DNA of 9,551 nt from an uncultured Clostridia bacterium (GTDB lineage: Bacteria > Bacillota > Clostridia > Oscillospirales > Ruminococcaceae): the NCBI GenBank assembly GCA_947302065.1, contig CAMYUO010000039.1:1-9551 (forward strand), in the 5' to 3' direction. The notes beneath the pieces were generated by a model that searched no databases, had not been told where the DNA came from, and worked only from the letters and a program-made list of their open reading frames with translations. The stretch's first letter is position 1. Each line of letters opens with the position of its first letter. Below, one piece after another: positions 1 through 6,290 of this stretch. Made by a program: the position numbers and the translations under genes.

Positions 1-141
1 ATACTCGCCGTGCATATCGCTGAAAAAGTATTCAGTACCCTTTGGCAGACTGCGTATTGCAGAAAGGTTGACTATCTCGGTAGCCGCACTGTCAACATTC
101 GGGAACTCTTTTGCAAGCAGCTGCAAATACTTTTTTTCCAT
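1..141 (-). CDS. fbp: Fructose-1,6-bisphosphatase class III, N-terminal part (cut by window edge)
   Basis: The first 47 codons are visible, from an ATG at 141-139 preceded by AAAGGTG five bases upstream. The reading begins [20 protein letters not shown] and contains [22 protein letters not shown]. This is the characteristic start of the Firmicutes-type (class III, FBPase_2) enzyme, with the DxHGE metallophosphatase motif at residues 43-46. The family hydrolyses fructose-1,6-bisphosphate to fructose-6-phosphate in the cytoplasm. It lies 55 bases downstream of ptsI on the same strand with a hairpin between them, and no separate promoter is obvious, so it may be read as the last gene of the fructose operon. 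That would make sense: fruK delivers fructose-1,6-bisphosphate, and this enzyme would be needed to make hexose phosphates from it. Most of the protein is outside the window, so integrity cannot be judged. Confidence 0.88.
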   Translation of the reverse strand, partial: MEKKYLQLLAKEFPNVDSAATEIVNLSAIRSLPKGTEYFFSDMHGEY

Positions 142-160
142 TGTATCACCTTTATCGTGT

Positions 161-192
161 TAAGCCGACAATAATTTTATATTGTCGGCTTA
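161..192 (-). terminator. Perfect 12-bp hairpin between ptsI and fbp (weak or non-canonical terminator)
   Basis: TAAGCCGACAAT and ATTGTCGGCTTA pair over 12 bases around an 8-base AT loop. It begins five bases past the ptsI stop codon. In the minus-strand transcript no U-run follows the stem (ACACGATAAAGG comes next), so it lacks the second half of an intrinsic terminator. It may slow or partly stop transcription, or protect the 3' end of the upstream message, before fbp. Confidence 0.5.
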
Positions 193-196
193 AATG

Positions 197-1831
197 CTAT
201 TTAGAAAGATCTATATTTCTTACTGCATCTCGTACTTTTAGAACGAAAGTCGGAGAAACGGAGAGTTCGTCTATTCCCATTCGCAGGAACGCTTCTGTAA
301 GAGTAGTATCGGCTCCAAGCTCACCGCAAATGCCTATCCATGCACCATGTTCGTGTGCATTTTTAGCTGACATCTCGATAAGTCTGAGAATAGCCTCGTG
401 GTGAGTATCGACAAATTCTTCAAGCTTTGAGTTCTGTCTGTCACAAGCAAGCGTGTACTGAGTAAGGTCGTTTGTGCCAACGCTGAAGAAATCTACCATT
501 GGTGCGAGCCTGTCGCTTATAACTGCTGCCGCAGGTGTTTCTATCATAATACCAAGCTCTACATCATCAGAGAATGCAACGCCGTCGGCTTTAAGCTCAG
601 CCTTGACTTCTTCGCAAATAGCTTTTATCTTTTCAAGTTCCGAAACGCTTGTGATCATCGGGAACATTATGCCAAGATTACCAAAAGCGGAAGCTCTGTA
701 TAAAGCTCTTAACTGAGTCTTGAAGATGTCAGGTCTTGTAAGGCAAATTCTTATAGCTCTGTAGCCGAGTGCGGGGTTTCCCTCTTTGTCAAGGTTAAAG
801 TAGTCGACCTGCTTGTCAGCACCGATATCAAGCGTTCTTATGATGACTTTTTTGCCTGCCATGCTTTCAAGAACTTTTTTGTATGCAGCAAACTGCTGTT
901 CTTCGGTAGGGTAGTCGCTGCTCTCAAGATACAAAAACTCACTTCTGAAAAGCCCGATACCGCCTGCGTCATTTGCAAGCACAGCACCGATATGATCCAC
1001 TCCGCCGATATTTGCGAAAATATTTATCTTAGTTCCGTCGAGAGTAACATTTTCCTTGCCTTTGAGTTCCTGTAACAGGCGTTTCTTGTCCTCGTCCTCT
1101 TTTTGCTTCTTTTTAAGTCGTGACGTTGTTTCGTCATCAGGTTCAATGAATATCTCGCCTGTGTATCCGTCAACGCCCGCAAAGTCACCGTCATGGATAG
1201 CCTTGAGAAAGTCTTCGCCTGCACCGATTATTGCAGGGATATTCATGTTCCTTGCAAGAATAGCTGTGTGAGAATTTGAGGACCCGAAAGCAGTCACGAA
1301 TGCAAGCACCTTGTCCTTGTCAAGTAAAACAGTCTCGCTCGGAGCAAGATCATCAGCACAGATTATGACCTTTTCATCGCTCTCACCGCTGTCAACATCA
1401 TCAGCTGCCAGATTGCGGATTATTCTGTTTGAGATGTCCTTTACATCAGCCGACCTTGCCTGCATATAAGCATCGTCCATAGAGGCAAACATCTCAGCAA
1501 AATTATCAGCCGTAACAGCAACTGCGTATTCAGCATTGACAGACTGTGTTTCAATGATGTTTTGTATGGACTCATTGTAGTCATCGTCCTCGATCATCAT
1601 CATGTGTATCTCAAAGATCTGAGCATTAGCTTCGCCAACTTCTTTGAGTGCCTTTTTGTATATTTCTGAAAGCTGTCTTGCGGATTCTTCTTTTGCCGCA
1701 GCAAGACGTGCTTTTTCTGCTTCAATATCATCAACATGGACCCTTTTTACCGATGCTTCCTTACGCTTGAAAACGGATATCTTGCCCAAAGCGATAGCAC
1801 CATAAACCCCTTTGCCTTTGAATGTGGTCAT
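197..1831 (-). CDS. ptsI: Phosphoenolpyruvate-protein phosphotransferase (PTS Enzyme I)
   Basis: A 544-residue cytoplasmic Enzyme I. It takes phosphate from PEP onto a histidine and passes it to HPr. The N-terminal HPr-binding and swivel part ends in the phospho-histidine motif GSSNSHTAILARN, with the active His at residue 188. The C-terminal PEP-binding barrel shows GGIGLFRSEFLY (290-301), RTLDIGADK (332-340), NPALGYRAIR (352-361), GIMIETPAA (427-435), SVGTNDLTQYTLACDR (450-465) and the conserved Cys502 in GICGELGAD. All key residues are present, and the length is slightly short for the family (about 570). The start is the ATG at 1831-1829, because AGGAGGTG lies six bases before it. A longer frame beginning at GTG 1840 starts inside that ribosome site and is rejected. 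It follows ptsH by 76 bases, with a GC-rich hairpin in the gap. Confidence 0.96.
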   Translation of the reverse strand: MTTFKGKGVYGAIALGKISVFKRKEASVKRVHVDDIEAEKARLAAAKEESARQLSEIYKKALKEVGEANAQIFEIHMMMIEDDDYNESIQNIIETQSVNAEYAVAVTADNFAEMFASMDDAYMQARSADVKDISNRIIRNLAADDVDSGESDEKVIICADDLAPSETVLLDKDKVLAFVTAFGSSNSHTAILARNMNIPAIIGAGEDFLKAIHDGDFAGVDGYTGEIFIEPDDETTSRLKKKQKEDEDKKRLLQELKGKENVTLDGTKINIFANIGGVDHIGAVLANDAGGIGLFRSEFLYLESSDYPTEEQQFAAYKKVLESMAGKKVIIRTLDIGADKQVDYFNLDKEGNPALGYRAIRICLTRPDIFKTQLRALYRASAFGNLGIMFPMITSVSELEKIKAICEEVKAELKADGVAFSDDVELGIMIETPAAAVISDRLAPMVDFFSVGTNDLTQYTLACDRQNSKLEEFVDTHHEAILRLIEMSAKNAHEHGAWIGICGELGADTTLTEAFLRMGIDELSVSPTFVLKVRDAVRNIDLSK

Positions 1832-1837
1832 ATAACA

Positions 1838-1845
1838 CACCTCCT
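1838..1845 (-). promoter_or_regulatory. Ribosome binding site that fixes the ptsI start
   Basis: AGGAGGTG on the minus strand, six bases before ATG 1831-1829. The last three bases (GTG) are the apparent start of a three-codon-longer open frame, which therefore cannot be the real start. Confidence 0.8.
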
Positions 1846-1856
1846 GAAAATTGATA

Positions 1857-1880
1857 GGGCGGCGGTTTTGTCCGCCGCCC
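1857..1880 (-). other. GC-only 9-bp hairpin between ptsH and ptsI
   Basis: GGGCGGCGG and CCGCCGCCC pair perfectly around a six-base loop (ACAAAA on the transcript). It lies 27 bases past the ptsH stop and ends 12 bases before the ptsI ribosome site. The transcript continues UAUCAAUUUUC, so there is no proper U-run. A likely role (inference) is a partial terminator or an RNA-stabilising barrier that makes more HPr than Enzyme I. Confidence 0.6.
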
Positions 1881-1907
1881 CAGATAAGCTTTTTGTTCTA
1901 TAGCAGA

Positions 1908-2174
1908 TTATTCACCGAAACCGTCTTCAAACATTGCAACGAATTCGTCAAGTACAGCCTGCTCGTTACCGCCGTTAGCGATGATTTCAACATCAGTACC
2001 TTTCTTTATTCCTGCAGCCATTATCTGCATGATAGCCTTTGCCTTAATGTCTTTTCCGTTAGCTTTCATAGTAACTTCTGTGTCAGGATGCTCCTTAGCA
2101 AGCTTAGCGATCATGCCTGCAGGTCTCATGTGCATACCTTCTGCATTACAAACTGTTACGACTTTAGATACCAT
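1908..2174 (-). CDS. ptsH: HPr phosphocarrier protein lacking the regulatory serine
   Basis: An 88-residue HPr, the small cytoplasmic carrier that moves phosphate from Enzyme I to EIIA. The active-site motif GMHMRPAG is intact, with His15 and Arg17. The second signature region reads KAKAIMQIMAAGIKKG. It aligns with the Bacillus subtilis segment LKSIMGVMSLGIAKG, so Ala47 (one residue longer numbering) stands where Ser46, the target of HPr kinase, is normally found. This copy should carry phosphate for transport but should not be convertible to P-Ser-HPr. The start at ATG 2174-2172 is chosen because AAGGAG ends seven bases before it; the ATG two codons upstream lies only one base from that site. 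It sits 30 bases after fruA and before ptsI, so it is expressed with the fructose genes. Confidence 0.94.
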   Translation of the reverse strand: MVSKVVTVCNAEGMHMRPAGMIAKLAKEHPDTEVTMKANGKDIKAKAIMQIMAAGIKKGTDVEIIANGGNEQAVLDEFVAMFEDGFGE

Positions 2175-2204
2175 AATCATTCTCCTTTGTATATTAAATC
2201 TTTA

Positions 2205-4130
2205 TTAAGCGTCTGTTCTCTTCTTTTTGAGGATTGCAAGCATAAGCATTCCAACTACTGAGCCGATAGCGAGCGAGAGTATATACAGCGGCCAGTGACC
2301 AACTGTTGCGAATACGAATACTCCACCGTGAGGAGCTCTGAGAGTACAATCAAATGCCATTGAAAGTCCGCCAGCTACTGCCGAACCTACCAAGCATGAC
2401 GGGATAACTCTTGCAGGGTCAGCTGCTGCGTAAGGGATAGCACCCTCTGTGATGAAGCTCAGACCCATGATGTAGTTTACAGGACCGTTCTTGAGTTCTT
2501 CTTCGTTCCAGCGGTTCTTGAAGATGTTTGTTGCGAGAGCTATAGCGATCGGAGGTACCATACCGCCGATCATAACTGCTGCCATGATCTTGAAGCTTGC
2601 AGTTGTCTGGCTTGCAAGTACGCCTGTAGCAAATACATAAGCTGCCTTGTTGAATGGACCACCCATGTCTATTGCCATCATACCTGCGAGTATAATTCCG
2701 AGAAGTACTTCAAGACCGTTGTCACTGAGTGATGTAAGTCCATTGTTCATTGCATTGTTGATAATTCCCATAATTGGATTTACAGCACACATCATAACGC
2801 CGATGATGCCAAGTCCGCCAAGTGGATAGATAAGTACAGGCTTGATACCGTTAAGTGCCTTTGGCATATGGTCACAAAGTTTTTCAAGTCCGACCATTAG
2901 TAGTCCGCCAAGGAAGCCTGCAAGCAAAGCACCAAGGAAACCAGATGGGACATCTCCGTCCAGTTTAGTGAAAGTTGTTCCTTGTGCAGCTATATATACA
3001 CCAACTACACCAACTAAGAATCCGGGTCTGTCAGCTATAGATTTTGCAATAAATCCTGCAAGGATAGGGAGCATAAAGCGCATTGCAAAATCGCCTATAG
3101 TCATAAACCATGCAGATGCAGCAAAGTGTGAACCGAAGAATTTATCCTGAGGTGCTCCGCCGATAGTATCGATCAGGAATGCGATTGCCTTAAATATACC
3201 GCCTGCAACAACGAACGGGAGCATATTTGAAACACCGTTCATCAGATGCTTATAAAGCTTTCTTCCGAAGCTTTCGTCATCGCCTGAGTCAGCAGATGTT
3301 TCAGCTCCGCCCTCATGATGATAAACAGGAGCATCTCCTGCTTCAATGCGGTTGATAAGATCTTCAGGAATCTTGATACCGTCAGAAACCTTTGTTTTGA
3401 GAACCTTTTTGCCGTCAAAACGAGCCATTTCAACTGTCTTGTCAGCGGCAACGATGATACCGTCACAATTTGCGATATCTTCCTTTGTAAGAACGTTCTT
3501 AGCTCCGCCAGAACCGTTTGTTTCTACCTTAATGGATATGCCAAGTTTCTTACCTGCCTTTTCAAGTGCCTCCGCTGCCATGTATGTGTGGGCAATACCT
3601 GTAGGACAGGCAGTAACTGCAAGTACCTTGTATCCTGTATCTGACTCAGCCACGGCAGCTGGCTCGTCAGGATATTTTGTCTTTTCCATGTCGTCAATAA
3701 CCTTTATAAATTCGTCTTCGTCCTTAGCACCCAGCAGTCTTGCTCTGAAATCCTCGTCCATAAGGATCGTCATAAGTCTTGAAAGCACTTCAAGATGAAC
3801 ATCGCCGTCATTAGGTGCAGCGATCATAAACAGCAGGTTTGACGGTTCGCCGTCAAGAGCTTCATAGTCAACCCCGTCAGGTACAGTCATCGCTGAAAGG
3901 GAAGGAGCTTTTACAGCTTCACTTTTAGCGTGAGGAATTGCGATACCCTCACCTACAGCTGTTGAGCCTTTTTCTTCTCTTGCAAGAATTCCAGCCTTGT
4001 AAGCCTCCTTATCTGCAATGTTTCCGCCCTTTACCTGTAGATCAACAAGCATATCAATAGCTTCCGATTTGGTTTTCGGGGAAGCATTGAGATGAATGCT
4101 TTTCTTTTTAAGCAAGTCAATAATACGCAT
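2205..4130 (-). CDS. fruA: PTS fructose transporter subunit EIIABC
   Basis: A 641-residue single-chain Enzyme II that imports fructose and phosphorylates it to fructose-1-phosphate. EIIA (about residues 1-150) carries the phospho-His67 in GIAIPHAKS. EIIB (about 167-265) begins VLAVTACPTGIAHTYMAAEAL with phospho-Cys175. A polar acidic linker (about 266-288) leads to the EIIC membrane domain (about 289-635), rich in long hydrophobic stretches with Gly and Pro, and ending in a basic tail KKKRTDA. Domain order and length match the A-B-C fructose family. The start ATG is preceded by AGGAGGA six bases upstream. It lies 36 bases after fruK, whose product uses the fructose-1-phosphate made here. Mannose-type specificity is less likely given the fruK neighbour. 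Confidence 0.95.
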   Translation of the reverse strand: MRIIDLLKKKSIHLNASPKTKSEAIDMLVDLQVKGGNIADKEAYKAGILAREEKGSTAVGEGIAIPHAKSEAVKAPSLSAMTVPDGVDYEALDGEPSNLLFMIAAPNDGDVHLEVLSRLMTILMDEDFRARLLGAKDEDEFIKVIDDMEKTKYPDEPAAVAESDTGYKVLAVTACPTGIAHTYMAAEALEKAGKKLGISIKVETNGSGGAKNVLTKEDIANCDGIIVAADKTVEMARFDGKKVLKTKVSDGIKIPEDLINRIEAGDAPVYHHEGGAETSADSGDDESFGRKLYKHLMNGVSNMLPFVVAGGIFKAIAFLIDTIGGAPQDKFFGSHFAASAWFMTIGDFAMRFMLPILAGFIAKSIADRPGFLVGVVGVYIAAQGTTFTKLDGDVPSGFLGALLAGFLGGLLMVGLEKLCDHMPKALNGIKPVLIYPLGGLGIIGVMMCAVNPIMGIINNAMNNGLTSLSDNGLEVLLGIILAGMMAIDMGGPFNKAAYVFATGVLASQTTASFKIMAAVMIGGMVPPIAIALATNIFKNRWNEEELKNGPVNYIMGLSFITEGAIPYAAADPARVIPSCLVGSAVAGGLSMAFDCTLRAPHGGVFVFATVGHWPLYILSLAIGSVVGMLMLAILKKKRTDA

Positions 4131-4166
4131 AATATATCCTCCTATCTATATTTAATGCATATTTTT

Positions 4167-5066
4167 TCAGAGCTGTTTGAGAAGCTCTGATATCTTCTCT
4201 TTTGTTGCAAGCCCGTCTGAAAAAGCAGTTGCACCGCCTGTTGCAGTTCCGAGCTTTAGCGCATATTCATAGTCTCCGTCCATAGACCCTGCTACAAATC
4301 CTGCGACCATTGAATCTCCTGCACCGACTGAGTTTTTCACCTTGCCTTTGCAGACTCCGCAAATGTGAGTCTTGCCGTTCTCATCAAGCAGCAGTGCACC
4401 GTCGCCTGCCATTGACACCAAAACGTTTTTTGCTCCCATATCCTGAAGCTTTTTTGCATATTCGGCAATCTCATCATTAGTTTTGAGCACCACTCCGAAC
4501 AGCTCGCCAAGTTCGTGATTGTTAGGCTTTATAAGGAATGGTTTGTATTTGAGCACGTTCATAAGCAGATCTTTTGTAGCATCGACTACTACCTTTATTT
4601 TTCGGTCGGACAGCCTCTCGATTATCCTTTCGTAAATATCAGAAGGTAAGCTGTTTGGTATACTTCCTGCAAGGATTATCGTGTCACCGTCTGTAAGCTT
4701 GTCGAGCTTTTCAAATAGCTTTGCAATAGCTTCATCATCAATATCAGGTCCTTGACCGTTAAGCTCAGTTTCTTCCGCTGATTTTATCTTGACGTTTATT
4801 CTTGAGTTGCCTTTTTCAAGCTTTACAAAATCAGTGTGTACACCCATTTGTGAAACGCCTTTTTCAATAGCTTCACCTGTGAATCCAGCAACAAACCCCA
4901 AAGCCTTTGACTCTATACCGAGTTCTTTTAGCACTATCGAAACGTTTATGCCTTTTCCTCCAAAGTACATCTCTTCGGCATTGGAACGGTTCACCTGCCC
5001 GAGTGCCATATCGCCCGTGTGTACAACATAGTCGATAGCAGGGTTAAAAGTAACAGTATAAACCAC
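4167..5066 (-). CDS. fruK: 1-phosphofructokinase
   Basis: A 299-residue PfkB-family sugar kinase, making fructose-1,6-bisphosphate from fructose-1-phosphate and ATP. It begins VVYTVTFNPAIDY, read with initiator Met. It shows the first family signature GGKGINVS (36-43), the LAGSIP segment (132-137), KPNNHELGELFG (180-191) and the second signature NSVGAGDSMVAGFVAG with catalytic Asp251. Length is normal for the family. The start codon is GTG, with AAGGAGGT eight bases upstream. That ribosome site lies within the last codons of fruR, and only one base separates the fruR stop from this start, so translation is probably coupled. Tagatose-6-phosphate kinase is the main alternative, but the fruR/fruA context favours fruK. 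Confidence 0.94.
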   Translation of the reverse strand: MVYTVTFNPAIDYVVHTGDMALGQVNRSNAEEMYFGGKGINVSIVLKELGIESKALGFVAGFTGEAIEKGVSQMGVHTDFVKLEKGNSRINVKIKSAEETELNGQGPDIDDEAIAKLFEKLDKLTDGDTIILAGSIPNSLPSDIYERIIERLSDRKIKVVVDATKDLLMNVLKYKPFLIKPNNHELGELFGVVLKTNDEIAEYAKKLQDMGAKNVLVSMAGDGALLLDENGKTHICGVCKGKVKNSVGAGDSMVAGFVAGSMDGDYEYALKLGTATGGATAFSDGLATKEKISELLKQL

Positions 5067-5067
5067 G

Positions 5068-5814
5068 CTACATTACCTCCTTTATATTAGCCACAGACAA
5101 ATATCTTTCATCGTCGATCTTGTCGGTGATTATTTTTACACTGATAAGCTGTGCAAATGTGACAGATGATATCTGATCAAATTTGGAGTGATCCGCAAGA
5201 ACATATGCAGTCTTGCTGTTGTTTATAACTGCCGTCTTGACACTTGCTTCATTCCGGTCTGGAGTTGTAACTCCTGCTGATAGCGATATTCCGTTTGCTC
5301 CTAAAAAGCTTTTTGTAAAGTTATAGCTTTTTATGCTGCTCACACATTCAGCACCAACTATAGCTTCTGTTGTAAGCTTTATCTTGCCAGCAGGAATAAA
5401 CACCTTAAATCCACGCTGAGCCAGCTTTTTTGCATGAATAAATGCATTCGTGACAAACGTTACTCTTTTTTCAGGCAGATAGTCTATCATCTTTTCTGTG
5501 GTCGTCCCTGCGTCGATAAAAACAAAGTCTCCGTCGTCAATGAGAGATGCAGAGTACCTTGCAATAGCTTGCTTTTCTTCTGTAAACAGCTTTGACTTTT
5601 CCTCGACGTCATATTCAACAAAGCTGAATGAAGCGCTCAGAGCGATTGCTCCGCCATGGACTCTGACAAGCAGTCCCTCATCAGCTAACGCTTTGAGATC
5701 ACGCCTTATGGTCGATTCAGATGCATCCAGAAGCTCACACAGCTCTCCGATCGTAACGCTTTTCTTTGCGTTTACTTCATTCAAAATAATTGAATGCCGT
5801 TCCTTTGATAACAT
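5068..5814 (-). CDS. fruR: DeoR-family transcriptional repressor of the fructose operon
   Basis: A 248-residue DeoR regulator and the first gene of the operon. The N-terminal winged helix-turn-helix (about residues 1-58) shows TIGELCELLDASESTIRRDL followed by GLLVRVHGGA, the family signature. The C-terminal sugar-phosphate sensor (about 75-230) contains VFIDAGTTTEKM (98-109), VTNAF, LGANGIS and LADHSKF. In this family the ligand is a sugar phosphate; fructose-1-phosphate is the expected inducer here by context. The ATG at 5814-5812 follows GAGG by seven bases. A strong promoter about 50 bases upstream, with a palindrome at the start site, suggests it represses its own operon. Confidence 0.93.
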   Translation of the reverse strand: MLSKERHSIILNEVNAKKSVTIGELCELLDASESTIRRDLKALADEGLLVRVHGGAIALSASFSFVEYDVEEKSKLFTEEKQAIARYSASLIDDGDFVFIDAGTTTEKMIDYLPEKRVTFVTNAFIHAKKLAQRGFKVFIPAGKIKLTTEAIVGAECVSSIKSYNFTKSFLGANGISLSAGVTTPDRNEASVKTAVINNSKTAYVLADHSKFDQISSVTFAQLISVKIITDKIDDERYLSVANIKEVM

Positions 5815-5850
5815 CTGATCGCCTCTTTCTCTGACACATTTTACGTCCGT

Positions 5851-5866
5851 TGATTGATTACAATCA
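5851..5866. promoter_or_regulatory. Palindromic candidate FruR operator at the transcription start
   Basis: TGATTG-ATTA-CAATCA is a perfect 6+6 palindrome. It covers the predicted start of the fruR transcript (about 5861), two bases downstream of the -10 box. A repressor bound here would block initiation. The same TCAATCA-type word recurs in the upstream repeats. The binding protein is inferred. Confidence 0.5.
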
Positions 5867-5867
5867 C

Positions 5868-5896
5868 ATTATATCACTAAGATTTGCAAATTTCAA
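5868..5896 (-). promoter_or_regulatory. Sigma-A type promoter of the fructose operon
   Basis: On the minus strand TTGAAA (5896-5891) is followed after exactly 17 bases by TATAAT (5873-5868). A TG one base before the -10 box makes it an extended -10. The predicted start at about 5861 gives a 5' leader of roughly 47 bases before the fruR ATG. Confidence 0.8.
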
Positions 5897-5902
5897 GCAT
5901 TT

Positions 5903-5922
5903 TCAATCAAAATCAGTCAAAA
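5903..5922. repeat. Tandem 10-bp repeat upstream of the fru promoter
   Basis: TCAATCAAAA and TCAGTCAAAA follow each other without a gap, nine of ten bases alike, one helical turn apart. They begin six bases upstream of the -35 box. DeoR-family regulators often bind spaced repeats of this kind, so this is a candidate second FruR site. Related words occur at 5955-5961 (TGATTGA) and 5973-5979. Confidence 0.5.
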
Positions 5923-6011
5923 AGCTTCAATTTTGTAGACTTTCACATTTAAGCATGATTGAATTTGGCTACTTTGACGAATAAAACGTGCAAGTGTTCG
6001 AGGTTTTAGAT

Positions 6012-6063
6012 AAAAAACAAAAAGCTGATGCCCGAAATCAGTCAAAATCGGTCATCAGCCTTT
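6012..6063 (-). terminator. Intrinsic terminator for the minus-strand chimeric gene
   Basis: On the minus strand GGCTGATG (6060-6053) pairs with CATCAGC (6030-6024). An inner CCGA/TCGG pairing extends the stem, and TTTTTGTTTTTT follows. It lies about 17 bases past the stop of the frame ending at 6080 and shields the fru promoter from it. The loop contains TCAGTCAAAA, the same word as in the fru upstream repeat. The 265 bases between the two genes hold nothing else recognised beyond this terminator and the fru promoter sites. Confidence 0.75.
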
Positions 6064-6079
6064 GGGCGTATATTATGTC

Positions 6080-6290
6080 TTATCTGTAATTGTTTATTAT
6101 CTCGTTTGACTTTGCATAAATAACAGCTGCATCTTCGCCAATGTTAAATCTGCCGTTTTCATAAAGCACTTTGCCAGCACACATGGTCAGGATAACATTT
6201 TGTTTGGAGCCACTGTAAACAAGATTATTGCCGATGTTATTAAGCGGCTGCATGTTTGGCTGTGATAGGTCGATAACGATGTCCTCGATC
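6080..6290 (-). pseudogene. C-terminal fragment of an MtaD/TrzA-type amidohydrolase
   Basis: The last ~69 residues of the chimeric frame read DIVIDLSQPNMQPLNNI, NNLVYSGSKQNV, CAGKVLYENG, ending NNYR. This is the composite C-terminal beta domain of the amidohydrolase family that includes 5-methylthioadenosine/S-adenosylhomocysteine deaminase, where DLS.PH..PL and GK.LYE.G are conserved. All metal-binding residues of that family lie upstream and are missing. The fragment is more AT-rich than the esterase part joined to it, and it ends in its own stop and terminator, so it looks like the native 3' end of a gene whose front was replaced. The exact join is uncertain by about ten bases. Confidence 0.75.

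Noticed and set aside
1851..2261. 136-codon open frame on the plus strand over ptsH
   Set aside because: It runs through the ptsH-ptsI hairpin and antisense to a clear HPr, with no start signals.
3346..3798. 150-codon open frame on the plus strand inside fruA
   Set aside because: It is a shadow of the EIIB/EIIA coding sequence, with Ser-rich composition and no ribosome site.
5883..5900. Possible CcpA (cre) site TTTGCAAATTTCAAGCAT near the fru promoter
   Set aside because: The central CG and flanking bases of the cre consensus are missing. The sequence is better read as the -35 region and spacer.
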